Positions 11,538 to 20,894 of a DNA stretch of 22,500 bases are shown here, piece by piece. How positions within the stretch are numbered: the stretch's first letter is position 1; each line of letters begins with the position of its first letter. The stretch is from Chrysomallon squamiferum (Eukaryota; Mollusca; Gastropoda; Neomphalida; Peltospiridae). The stretch spans positions 13,129,592 to 13,152,091 of the forward strand of contig CM022678.1 of NCBI GenBank assembly GCA_012295275.1, read 5' to 3'. Both the position numbers and the translations under genes were made by a program. Below the pieces are notes generated by a model. That model did no database searches and had not been told where the DNA came from. It saw nothing but the letters and a program-made list of their open reading frames with translations.

Positions 11538-11760
11538 TTACTGCTACTTCTTTTTCAGTTATGGTTACTAACACTATTACCATCCCTGTCGTTGTCACTA
11601 GTACTAATAACACTATCAAACCACTTTTACTATTTCTTCTATCTCTACTACTATACTAATACCATCACTATACCAACTTCAACTATTTTTGCTACTTCTG
11701 CTACTACTACTAGTGCTACTATCACAATCTACTACTGCTGCTAGTATTACTATATCTATT
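11160..11760. repeat. Degenerate (CTA)n/(ACT)n array, about 600 bp
   Basis: Triplets of the form NYT, mostly ACT with ATT, TCT, CCT and GCT variants, with few frame slips. This keeps long frames open on both strands (up to 150 codons) with absurd compositions such as poly-Val or poly-Ser. It is a large decayed microsatellite, not a gene. Confidence 0.92.
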
Positions 11761-12614
11761 CTTGTTCTAATCGATCTTAATATAACTGTAACTGCTTATA
11801 CTCTTTTTAATTACGTTACTGTTGCAGTTTTTATATCATTTTTCACTGTAAAAAAGAAATAAGACTAATCATTTTCTGTTTTTAAATACTCCATTACAAA
11901 TGTACTTAAGCTGTATTTCATGAATATACAAATAAATATTCCTAATACTTTACCAAACTGGACTCTTTGATGAAATCAAATCTTTTATTCAGTTTGCCTT
12001 TGAAAATACACGCTCTTTTTCATGTTTCCCAAGTGCCCAAAGGAATTTGAATAGAAAGAAAAATAACTCTTTTGTGAGATGAATTCAGATCACGGAAAGA
12101 AAGTGTTGAAGTGAATGTAGAGTCCAGAGAAAACAGGGCACTCCTCCACCCCAGTGACACAATACGTAAAACCTACAAGCAGGCCACGTGCAATAAGAAA
12201 CGCACGTGGTAATCCCGCCAACCTATCTGCACTAATATCATCAGCTTTCATCTGCAGCTTTTTGTGACTGTTTCATTATAAAAATACAGAAACAGAAACA
12301 GAAGCAAACAAACAGAATTAGCCTAAATGTTTTGCCAGGTAAAAAAGAATATTCTAAAAATATCTCTGAGTTTCTATTTCTCAAATAATAATAAAAATAA
12401 TGAATAGGACCATTAAAAATATGAGTAGACCATAACAGCATTAATAGGCCATAGCATGTTAAACAGAGCGTGGCGATCTGAAAACGAGACTCGGTGTTCG
12501 TTCTGCTGTGAGTGGCTGGGTTTAGATTAAGAGGGAAAGACGTAATTTGCAAAGTCTGTTTAAATGACTTACCTGTTTAAACATTTATGATTTATAAGGA
12601 ATATTCAGGGCGGG
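11761..12614. other. Unique stretch with paired inverted E-boxes; no gene
   Basis: Non-repetitive AT-rich DNA. A minus-strand frame at 12241-12552 (103 codons) opens on TTG and shows no recognisable domain. A GC-box-like GGGCGGGG lies at 12608-12615. The E-box pair is listed separately. Confidence 0.5.
12184..12209. promoter_or_regulatory. Inverted pair of CACGTG E-boxes
   Basis: CCACGTGC (12184-12191) and GCACGTGG (12202-12209) are exact reverse complements, with CACGTG cores 18 bp apart. Two E-boxes in this arrangement could load adjacent bHLH dimers. The assignment rests on the motifs alone. Confidence 0.3.
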
Positions 12615-12695
12615 GAAAGAGAAAAAGAAAGAAAGAAAGAAAGAAAAAATAATAATAACGGTCATAATAAATGAATGAAAGAATGAATGAATAAA
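12615..12695. repeat. (GAAA)n and (GAAT)n short arrays
   Basis: GAAA repeats at about 12615-12648, a short AATAATAA run, then GAAT repeats at about 12671-12692. Confidence 0.85.
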
Positions 12696-12802
12696 AATGA
12701 AGAAACAAAGAAAATTGTGATCGAACGGATATAGAAAAACATACAGAAAAAAGAAACGACTGACGTATATACAGACATATAGAAATAACAGCCGAAAAAC
12801 AG

Positions 12803-13381
12803 GCAGACAGACAGTCAGACAGACAGTTAGAAAGATAGTCAGACTAAAGTCAGACAGACAGTTAGAAAGATAGTCAGACTAAAGTTAGACAGACAGTTAG
12901 ACAGACAGTTAGTCAGACAGAAAGATAGTGAGACTAAAGTTAGACAGACAGAAAGATAGTCAGACTAAAGTTAGACAGTTAGACAGACAGAAAGATAGTC
13001 AGACTAAAGTTAGACAGAAGTTAGACAGACAGAAAGATAGTCAGACTAAAGTTAGACAGAAGTTAGATAGTCAGAATAAAGTTAGACAGTTAGACAGACA
13101 GAAAGATAGTCAGGCTAAAGTTAGACAGAAGTTAGACAGACAGAAAGATAGTCAGACTAAAGTTAGACAGACAGAAAGATAGTCAGACTAAAGTTAGATA
13201 GTCAGACTAAAGTTAGACAGACAGAAAGATAGTCAGACTAAAGTTAGACAGACAGATAGTCAGACTAAAGTTAGACAGTTAGACAGACAGAAAGATAGTC
13301 AGACTAAAGTTAGACAGTTAGACAGACAGAAATATAGTCAGACTAAAGTTAGACAGAAGTTAGACAGGCAGACAGAAAGAT

Positions 13382-13385
<4 letters not shown>
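12803..13385. repeat. Modular minisatellite (31-bp core with 8- and 11-bp modules)
   Basis: The landmark AAAGATAGT recurs at 12831, 12866, 12921, 12952, 12991, 13033, 13102, 13144, 13175, 13225 and 13291, with a variant (AATATAGT) at 13330. The commonest small intervals are 31, 39 and 42 bp. These equal a 31-bp core (AAAGATAGTCAGACTAAAG followed by TTAGACAGACAG) alone, or plus GACAGTTA (8 bp), or plus GACAGAAGTTA (11 bp). Longer intervals combine these parts. The plus-strand frame (Arg, Gln, Lys and Asp rich) is repeat translation. Confidence 0.9.

Positions 13386-13457
<72 letters not shown>
13386..13457. repeat. (GA)n microsatellite capping the minisatellite
   Basis: About 72 bp of pure AG begins inside the last TAGTCAGA word of the upstream minisatellite, so it probably arose from that word. 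Confidence 0.97.
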
Positions 13458-13459
<2 letters not shown>

Positions 13460-14097
13460 TACGTGATGATTCCCTTACTTTCTACAATTCTTTTTGACCT
13501 TTGACCCGAATACCCACAAACTAGTGAAGAGGGAACCAGCGGCGCACTGGTAATAGGGTCGTTCACGCGGGTTAACTCCATCGAAACACTCGCAACGTTT
13601 TAATACGATTACACGTGCACCAAGCACGCGCTAATAACTGTTACCGCGTGCATGGCTTCCGTACTATTTTCCTAACAAACGATCACCTTTTCACCAAAGT
13701 GTGTTTGTCTTGAAGAAAAGCTGGGAGATATTCGAGCGAATGTCAGATTTCGTTTGAACCGTGGTAAGAAAAATATCACGTGAAGTGAGAATCTGCCGCG
13801 ACTACGAAGTGATGCCCCGAAGATGTGAGTGAACGAGGATAAAATGATAGAAAAACAATAAATAAAACATCTCTCCAAGTGGGTCTGCTCGACTACGTCG
13901 CATGACGGCGTGATGGGAAACACAACGGTGGTGACCTTATGTTACATGCATCGGCAGACAGGCTAGTGTTTGTGTGGAAATGTCAGATTTTATTTGTGTT
14001 TTTAACACAATCAATTTGTGACGTTTTTACCTGGAATCGTCAAGTTTCTTTAGTAATTAAATATGAGGGGACGGGGTTAATGGCGCAAGAGCTGGTG
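13458..14097. other. Unique, relatively CpG-containing stretch; no supported gene
   Basis: Contains a nuclear-receptor-type DR1 (13495-13507), CACGTG at 13612-13617 and 13777-13782, and a GC-rich hairpin (13624-13651). A minus-strand frame at 13672-13923 opens on GTG and crosses one copy of a diverged repeat (13883-13945), so I do not call it a gene. Confidence 0.45.
13495..13507 (-). promoter_or_regulatory. DR1 nuclear-receptor-type element
   Basis: TGACCT-T-TGACCC on the plus strand, read on the minus strand as GGGTCA-A-AGGTCA: two hexameric half-sites in direct repeat with a 1-bp spacer. DR1 sites are bound by HNF4, RXR homodimers and COUP-TF-class receptors in animals. No adjacent gene was identified. 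Confidence 0.35.
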
Positions 14098-14130
14098 AAG
14101 AAGAAGAAGAAGAAGAAGAAGAAGAAGAAA
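14098..14130. repeat. (AAG)n microsatellite
   Basis: Eleven AAG triplets after unique sequence ending GGCGCAAGAGCTGGTG. Confidence 0.95.
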
Positions 14131-14206
14131 GAAGTGTGTTTCTATGAATAGAGATAGAGAGATGTGAAAACGACAGCCATTTTGATAGAGAGAGAGAAGA
14201 ACTGTC

Positions 14207-14450
14207 AGCCATTTAGATAGATAGATAGACAAACAGATGGATAGATAGATAGACAAATTGATATAGAAAGATAGGTAGACTGATAGAGAGACAGACGGAT
14301 TAGATATATAGATAGACAGATAGACAGACAGATATATATATACATAGATAGATGGGTAGATAGATTGATAGACAAACACACAGACAGACCCACGGAGAGA
14401 CAGGTAGACGGACAGATAATTATGTAAGTACTTAGATATGCAGACAACCA
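14207..14450. repeat. GATA/GACA tetranucleotide array
   Basis: Imperfect GATA with GACA, CAGA and GATG interruptions, fading out near 14450. Minus-strand Ser/Leu/Ile/Tyr frames are artefacts. Confidence 0.9.
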
Positions 14451-14740
14451 GGGAGGTAGACACTTGACTGTGTTCAGAGTGAACTGATTAGTGGGCACGT
14501 GAGTGTGTGTGTGCGTCATCATCATGCGTATCTCGTAGACTGGTAGAAGAACGCAGTAGAAGAGTTGTACATTTAAACATTCTCTATTTGGTTTCGTCAG
14601 TGACAGTGAAACTAGCAGACACGTCGTTTTGAAACTGGTTCAGTCTGGTTATTTATTTTAAACTGCTAAACAGATGGGCACGTTCGAGGGGTGGGCAGTA
14701 TTGGTAAACATAATGAAAACCAAATTTGAAATGTTTTGCT
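14451..14740. other. Unique spacer, no gene seen
   Basis: CACGTG at 14496-14501 is followed by a short (GT)n. Nothing else is supported. Confidence 0.45.
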
Positions 14741-14945
14741 GTACTAGATATGGGAAAACATTGACTAACTACAAGGTATGGGAAACATAACTGGATAGAA
14801 GGTATGGGAGATATAATTATTGGATAGAAAGTATTGGAAACATATGAAGTTTAGAAAAATTGTTTGGGTATACGGTAATATGGGAAACACTTTCGATATA
14901 AAATAAGGAAATATGCTTTGGTAAAGTCTATGGGAAATATGAAAT
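14741..14945. repeat. Highly diverged tandem repeat with TATGGGAAACAT core
   Basis: Forms of TATGGGAAACAT begin at 14749, 14777, 14803, 14832, 14879 and 14929, with intervals of 28, 26, 29, 47 and 50 bp. This fits a roughly 25-29 bp unit with skipped or decayed copies. Some copies share the trailing TGGATAGAA. Related words appear again at about 13914, 15113 and 15297. Confidence 0.6.
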
Positions 14946-15118
14946 ATACTAGTGATTAAAAACCGGATCGTCGGACACTAAGTATCATGGAACTTGACGG
15001 GAATGGTGGGCTTGGTGGGAGACAAAAGATAACAAACAAAGATAAATCAGTGGTTCTGCTCCACTGGGTCGCGGTGATGGACAACACAGCGATGACGTCA
15101 TGGGCATAAACAATGTGG
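14946..15118. other. Unique DNA holding repeat copy B and a CRE
   Basis: Contains the second copy (about 15040-15105) of a diverged sequence also found at about 13870-13940. A perfect CRE, TGACGTCA, lies at 15093-15100. Confidence 0.45.
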
Positions 15119-15206
15119 GAAATATCTAACATACTAATGAGAAATATCTAACATACTAATGAGAAATATCTAACATACTAATGAGAAATATCTAACATAC
15201 TAATGA
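15119..15206. repeat. Perfect 22-bp tandem repeat, 4 copies
   Basis: Four identical 22-bp units start at 15119, 15141, 15163 and 15185; each contains GAAATATCTAACATACTAAT. No differences are seen between copies, so the array is young. It sits within the diverged TATGGGAAA-type family, whose word ATGTGGGAAATAT immediately precedes and overlaps the first unit. Confidence 0.97.
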
Positions 15207-16373
15207 GGGATGTAAACAATCAGGAACATGATCTAGAGCAATGTGTGGTGAACAAACATGATGGATTTCAGCCACGGAAGAAACAAAACTGATATGAAAT
15301 ATGGAAAACACGGTTGACACACTTTGTGAGAAAGCGCTTTATACGAAGTATAGGGGACATTACGAGTTATAGGTGATGAGTGGAATACTAAATAAGAGAC
15401 ACAACAGGGTACAGATAATTAAAGGGAAATAAGATTGGATGCAATATTGTGGTATTTGATAGGATACGATACAGAGTACAATCATTTAGTGTGGTAAGAA
15501 TACGAAACATCGGCTGAGATGGTACAATACAAAATATTGCTGGCGTAACAGAAAACACCGCGGATGTATGCCACTGTAGGATCGGGTAAATATCACTTTA
15601 TTTCTGGTGGTGGGTACAACGGTGATGGGGGACGTCATGGTAAAGTTTACTCGTACATTCTTGTTTATATTCTCTGACAACCAAATTTGTTTGTTTTTTT
15701 TTTTATTTCGTGTGTTTTCTTTATTTATTTTTGCATTCGTTCACCAAATACTTTTTTTTTCTGAAAATATTTCGATAACCAGCTGTCTTTCGATAAATCC
15801 ACATATTTATGTACATAGGAGAGTTTTGTTTTCATAAAACCTCCTGGAAGTGAAATCTTTTTGATTTCCTTAATCTGTGGGTATGTAGACATTTTTAGAA
15901 AGGAGACTGAACAAAAATAAACATATAAAATGTATTGGTTCATTGTAAAATTTGAAATAAATATAAGACATATAACAATATAAAGACGTACAGACTTCTC
16001 AGTGAACACGTGTTTACTGTGGAACACAAATGTTACTCATCTTGATGACCAATCAGAGTCGGTAACGTGCGTCTTCCGACATCTCTCTCGTATTCAACTA
16101 AATGACTCAGTGTACTGAGGAGTCTAACATTATTTTTAACAAAATATTTATTTTTACGTTATGAAGTATTAGCATCATAGAGTATTTAATTTTACTTAGA
16201 CGCATGACATTTATACGCTTTCTTTTTGCAAGAATTAAAATTGGGTTCAGGAAGATTAGAACTGACGGATCAAAGTACACAAAGGGGATTTCTAAATAAC
16301 TGGTTTATGAAGAATATTATGAAGCGAAGAAAAGTCGTGTAGATAGATGAAATAATTTTGAATGTTAGGTATG
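15207..16373. other. Unique stretch, no supported gene
   Basis: The segment up to about 15650 continues the diverged repeat family, with copy C at about 15604-15645. A minus-strand frame at 15725-16027 is not low-complexity, but it opens on GTG and has no domain I recognise. A motif group near 16007-16109 (CACGTG, CCAAT, CTTCCG, TGACTCA) is listed as a finding. Confidence 0.45.
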
Positions 16374-16627
16374 TTTGTATATGTGGGTGATTGTATATGT
16401 GTGTGATTGTATATGTGTGTGATTGTATATGTGTGTGATTGTATATGTGTGTGATTGTATATGTGTGATTGTATATGTGTGTGATTGTATATGTGTGTGA
16501 TTGTATATGTGTGTGATTGTATATGTGTGTGATTGTATATGTGTGTGATTGTATATGTGTGTGATTGTATATGTGTGTGATTGTATATGTGTGTGATTGT
16601 ATATGTGTGTGATTGTATATGTGTGTG
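16374..16627. repeat. 16-bp minisatellite, 16 copies
   Basis: The unit is ATTGTATATGTGTGTG. Copies begin at 16390 and every 16 bp, except one 14-bp copy at 16454 that lacks one TG; the first, at 16374, is a variant. The last ends at 16627. Three units equal 48 bp, so minus-strand frames show a 16-residue period rich in His, Thr, Ile and Tyr that is not a protein signal. Confidence 0.97.
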
Positions 16628-17704
<1,077 letters not shown>

Positions 17705-18425
17705 TGTCCATGTAACATAAACAGCTGGTTCTCCATGAACTCAAAGAGACTTTTAAACCTAAATTCTAGAGCTTTCAGACCTGAAACCATAAGCGTGAGG
17801 TCGTAAATTTTACTTTAAGTCCGGCAACACAGAATCAGTTAAATTTCGTCTGCTTCAATTTTGAATCTAAGAAAACGAAAGGAAACGTTCGGCTGAAGTC
17901 TGTACCACTAATTAGCGAAGTCAAATGCGCATGCTCGTTGCCGCCAAGTGCAGAATGCAGACACGTATAAGACTTGCCTCTCGTCAATATTGTTGTTGTA
18001 TGTTGTAGATAAATGTTGACAGATAAAGTGTTATTTCATCAACATTTTTCACGCCTCGACTAACTTAGCGGTCTGTCTCTTCCTCACGCTGAAGACGGGT
18101 CAAGGGTACATAACTCTGTTGATTGAACGCGCGCGTGCTGCAGGAGCGACTCGAGGCACGTGATAAATTTAATGCCTGCATTTCTCGCCTCAGGCGGAAA
18201 GAGTAAACACTAAATATTTACAGGTTACTTCTGGCACTGATTTGTTCCTCTCTAATTAAAATAGCACATTTTTGTATTTATAATTTATCCTTGTAATTAG
18301 GTTGTAAGGACGTTTACCTGTATTTGAATTAATGTGTGTGTGGAAAAGTACACTTGAGCATGCATTTATTTTTGTTTGATTCTTATACTGTATCATATTG
18401 GGAATGACCTTTATACATTTTACAG
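17705..18425. other. Unique stretch with NRF1-like, E-box and half-site motifs
   Basis: Holds TGCGCATGCTC (17926-17936), GGGTCAAGGGTAC (18097-18109), a CpG-rich patch at about 18128-18160 and CACGTG at 18157-18162. No supported coding sequence. Confidence 0.45.
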
Positions 18426-18558
18426 AAATAAATAAACAAACAAACAAACAAACAAACAAACAAACAAACAAACAAATAAATAAATAAATAAATAAATAAC
18501 GAATTAATAAATAAAATAATTAAATAAACAAAAAAATAAATAAATAAATAAACAAACA
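18426..18558. repeat. (AAAC)n/(AAAT)n tetranucleotide array
   Basis: About 50 bp of AAAC changes to AAAT, with later AAAC islands. Minus-strand frames (Phe, Val, Cys and Leu) are artefacts. Confidence 0.95.
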
Positions 18559-19125
18559 CATATGTTTTCTTGCATTTATGCAAATGCACTAATATCTGTT
18601 TATCTCGTAAAGAAGATGCAGGGTTAAAACAAATTAATGTAATATAATGTTTTCTTTCCTATTTTCTGGTTTTGTTATCACTATTTATTTATTTATTATT
18701 TCTATATATAATTATATATATAACTAACATATATATATGTTAGTTATTTAACACTAAATGATGACCGACATATTTAATATTTATACGATCTCTCGTCACT
18801 GAGTTACTAGGCGTGGATCGTGTCTGTTGTCAGGTGCGAACAATCCGTTACCAGGTGTCTGTTTTTCGCTGTATCTATTGTTCTCCTTGATGCTAGGTCA
18901 GTGTACTCTTTATTTATAGATTTGCATCTCTTGACCTGGATTTTGCTAAATGTCGACTGCTAGAATCTAACAGAACTGTGATTAAATGTCAGATCCTGAT
19001 CGCCTGCGATTGTGCAAAACTGAACGAGATTTGTACGTCAGTCAGTTCTGTAAAGCAGAAACGTGTTTTAAAGAAAATCGATTTTCTGCATATTAGGTTA
19101 AGTTCGATTTATCACATAATTATGA
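18559..19125. other. AT-rich unique DNA with palindromes and motif sites
   Basis: Includes a perfect POU octamer ATGCAAAT (18578-18585), two CAGGTG E-boxes (18831-18836 and 18852-18857) and a 16-bp palindrome AGAAAATCGATTTTCT (19072-19087). No gene. Confidence 0.45.
18720..18747. repeat. Perfect 28-bp palindrome
   Basis: The left half ATAACTAACATATA is the exact reverse complement of the right half TATATGTTAGTTAT, with no spacer. It may form a cruciform. It lies in AT-rich DNA with (TATA)n just upstream. Confidence 0.9.
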
Positions 19126-19536
19126 AGCATATTAATAATTAATTTTATAAATTATTTACTTACAATAGATTAACATTTAAGAAACCTGAATTTTATGTTT
19201 TCTTAGTGTCTGTGTGAGTGTGTGTATGTGTGTTTGTGTGTGTATATATATGCAATGAGATAGCTGAATATGTATTACTTTCTGAAAATTATTTTGAAAT
19301 GATGTTCAATTTATGCTTTATATATATATACATACACACACAACACACATACACACACTCACACAGACACTAAAAAAACATAAAATTCAGGTTTCTTAAA
19401 TGTTAATCTTTTGTAAGTAAATAATTTATAAAATTAATTATCAATATGCTACAATATATATATATATATATAAAACACATAAATTGAACATCATTTCAAA
19501 ATAATTTTCAGAAAGTAATAAATATTCAGCTATCTC
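19126..19536. repeat. Interleaved inverted repeat, order A-B-A'-B'
   Basis: A (19126-19250) is the reverse complement of A' (19321-19450), with three mismatches over the first 105 bp and small indels only in the TG/TA part. B (19257-19330) is the reverse complement of B' (about 19455-19536), with one mismatch over about 58 bp and indels in the TA end. The order is A, B, A', B', not the nested A, B, B', A' of an ordinary foldback. On the minus strand the second half reads B then A, a circular permutation of the first half. No open frame or target-site duplication was recognised. Confidence 0.9.
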
Positions 19537-20030
19537 TCGTTGTTAGTATCAGAAAACCTGGAATTGTACATTTTAAAAATAGTAATTTAAGACAAAGGCG
19601 GGTTAATTGAAAAAAAAACACACAAAAAAACCCAGTTAATAATAAAACATTCTATGGTTGATCTCAGAATTACTCCACAGAGCTAAAGTAAAATATTAAA
19701 TATATTACATAAGACAAGTGACAGATACAAAACAAATTACTAGCAGTATTATTAAATTAGTGTTCTTTTTTTAGTACTATTGTTTTCTAGATTCATGAAC
19801 ACTTTTGATTTTATCTTGAATGATACGAAACGTGACGTCACTGCGTAAGTCAGACATTAATATTTGGTGACGGTTCTATTATTTGTAATTCAATGTTTTA
19901 TTTGTACAGAGTATTTGTGTTCTGGTTTATTGGTAGACGTCTGTTTATCTGTAACTCAGTTAATCTTAGAAAGGATTCTGTCGCTGGCAAACTTGTACGT
20001 TACAAATGTCAGAATACGCCTTATATGTGT
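19537..20030. other. Unique stretch with a CRE palindrome; no gene
   Basis: GTGACGTCAC (19832-19841) contains a full CRE. A plus-strand frame at 19864-20049 opens on TTG and is not supported. Confidence 0.5.
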
Positions 20031-20032
20031 TA

Positions 20033-20345
20033 TGAAGTTACAAATATGAGTTAATACTTTCTAAATACTCTGATGCTACAAATGTATATAATGTATTTAA
20101 ATAATGTGAAGTTATAAAAATGTGTCTAGAAAGTGAAATTACAAATATGTCATGAACGTGAAGTTACAAACATATGAAAGTGAAGTTACAAATATATCAT
20201 GAAAGTGAAGTTACAAACATATCATGAAAGTGAAGTTACAAATATATCAAGAAAGTGAAGTTACATATCATGAAAGTGAAGCTTCAGAAAGTGAAGTCAA
20301 TATCATATCAAGAAAATGAAGTTAACAATATGTCATAGAAGGTGA
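20033..20345. repeat. 25-bp minisatellite with GAAAGTGAAGTTACAAA core
   Basis: The clearest copies have TGAAG at 20181, 20206, 20231 and 20256, a 25-bp period. Copies on both sides are shorter or diverged. Related GTTACAAAT words extend left to about 20033, and possibly to 19998. The array is clean in the middle and decayed at the edges. Confidence 0.88.
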
Positions 20346-20483
20346 TTTTTATGCTTGACACATATTCTTTGTTACAGATGAAGTTTGTGCTTGGCTGGTA
20401 AATGCTGTTTTGTACAAATTTGTCTGCTTAGTAATTGTAAACATTAGTCTTGTAATAATTTTCATTTCTAAACAAATGTAGAT

Positions 20484-20657
20484 ACATACATATATAACCA
20501 CACACACACATACATACATACACACAGGCACACACACATACATATATACATAAATACACACACACATACATACATATACACACATATATACATACATTCA
20601 TACATACACACATACATACATACATACACACACGCACACATGCTCATACATACACAC
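20484..20657. repeat. (CATA)n/(CACA)n array
   Basis: CATA with CACACA stretches, of the same type as the block at 4.3-4.9 kb. Confidence 0.93.
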
Positions 20658-20803
20658 TTTAGTAATATTAAAAACATTTTTGCAGTAATACTGAATGTAT
20701 GTTTTTCTTCTTTTCTTTCTTTTTTTGTTTGTATGGAATTGTTTTAATTTGGGAGTTATGTTTTTTGTTTTGTAGCTTCTTTTTTTCAAAACAGAAAGAT
20801 TAT

Positions 20804-20894
20804 ATATATATATGTGTATATAATATATATGCATATGTGTGTGTGTGTGTGTTGTTGTTGTTGTTGTTGTTTTGTTGGCGTTTTTTTTTTTTTT
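20804..20894. repeat. (TA)n-(TG)n-(TTG)n-T14 compound microsatellite
   Basis: TA runs, then TG (about 20836-20852), then TTG (about 20852-20870), then a short GTTTTGTTGGCG and fourteen T residues (20881-20894). Confidence 0.93.

Noticed and set aside
11136-11659. Poly-Val, poly-Ser and poly-Thr frames
   Set aside because: They are translations of the degenerate CTA array.
12241-12552. 103-codon minus-strand frame
   Set aside because: It opens on TTG, with a hydrophobic tail from TTTG/TTTC-rich sequence and no domain.
13672-13923. 83-codon minus-strand frame
   Set aside because: It opens on GTG and overlaps copy A of a diverged non-coding repeat.
15725-16027. 100-codon minus-strand frame of normal complexity
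   Set aside because: It opens on GTG, not ATG, has no domain I recognise and no splice context. Frames of this size are expected in 22 kb.
19126-19536. MITE with simple terminal inverted repeats
   Set aside because: The order is interleaved, with B' outside A', and no target-site duplication was found, so a plain MITE does not fit.
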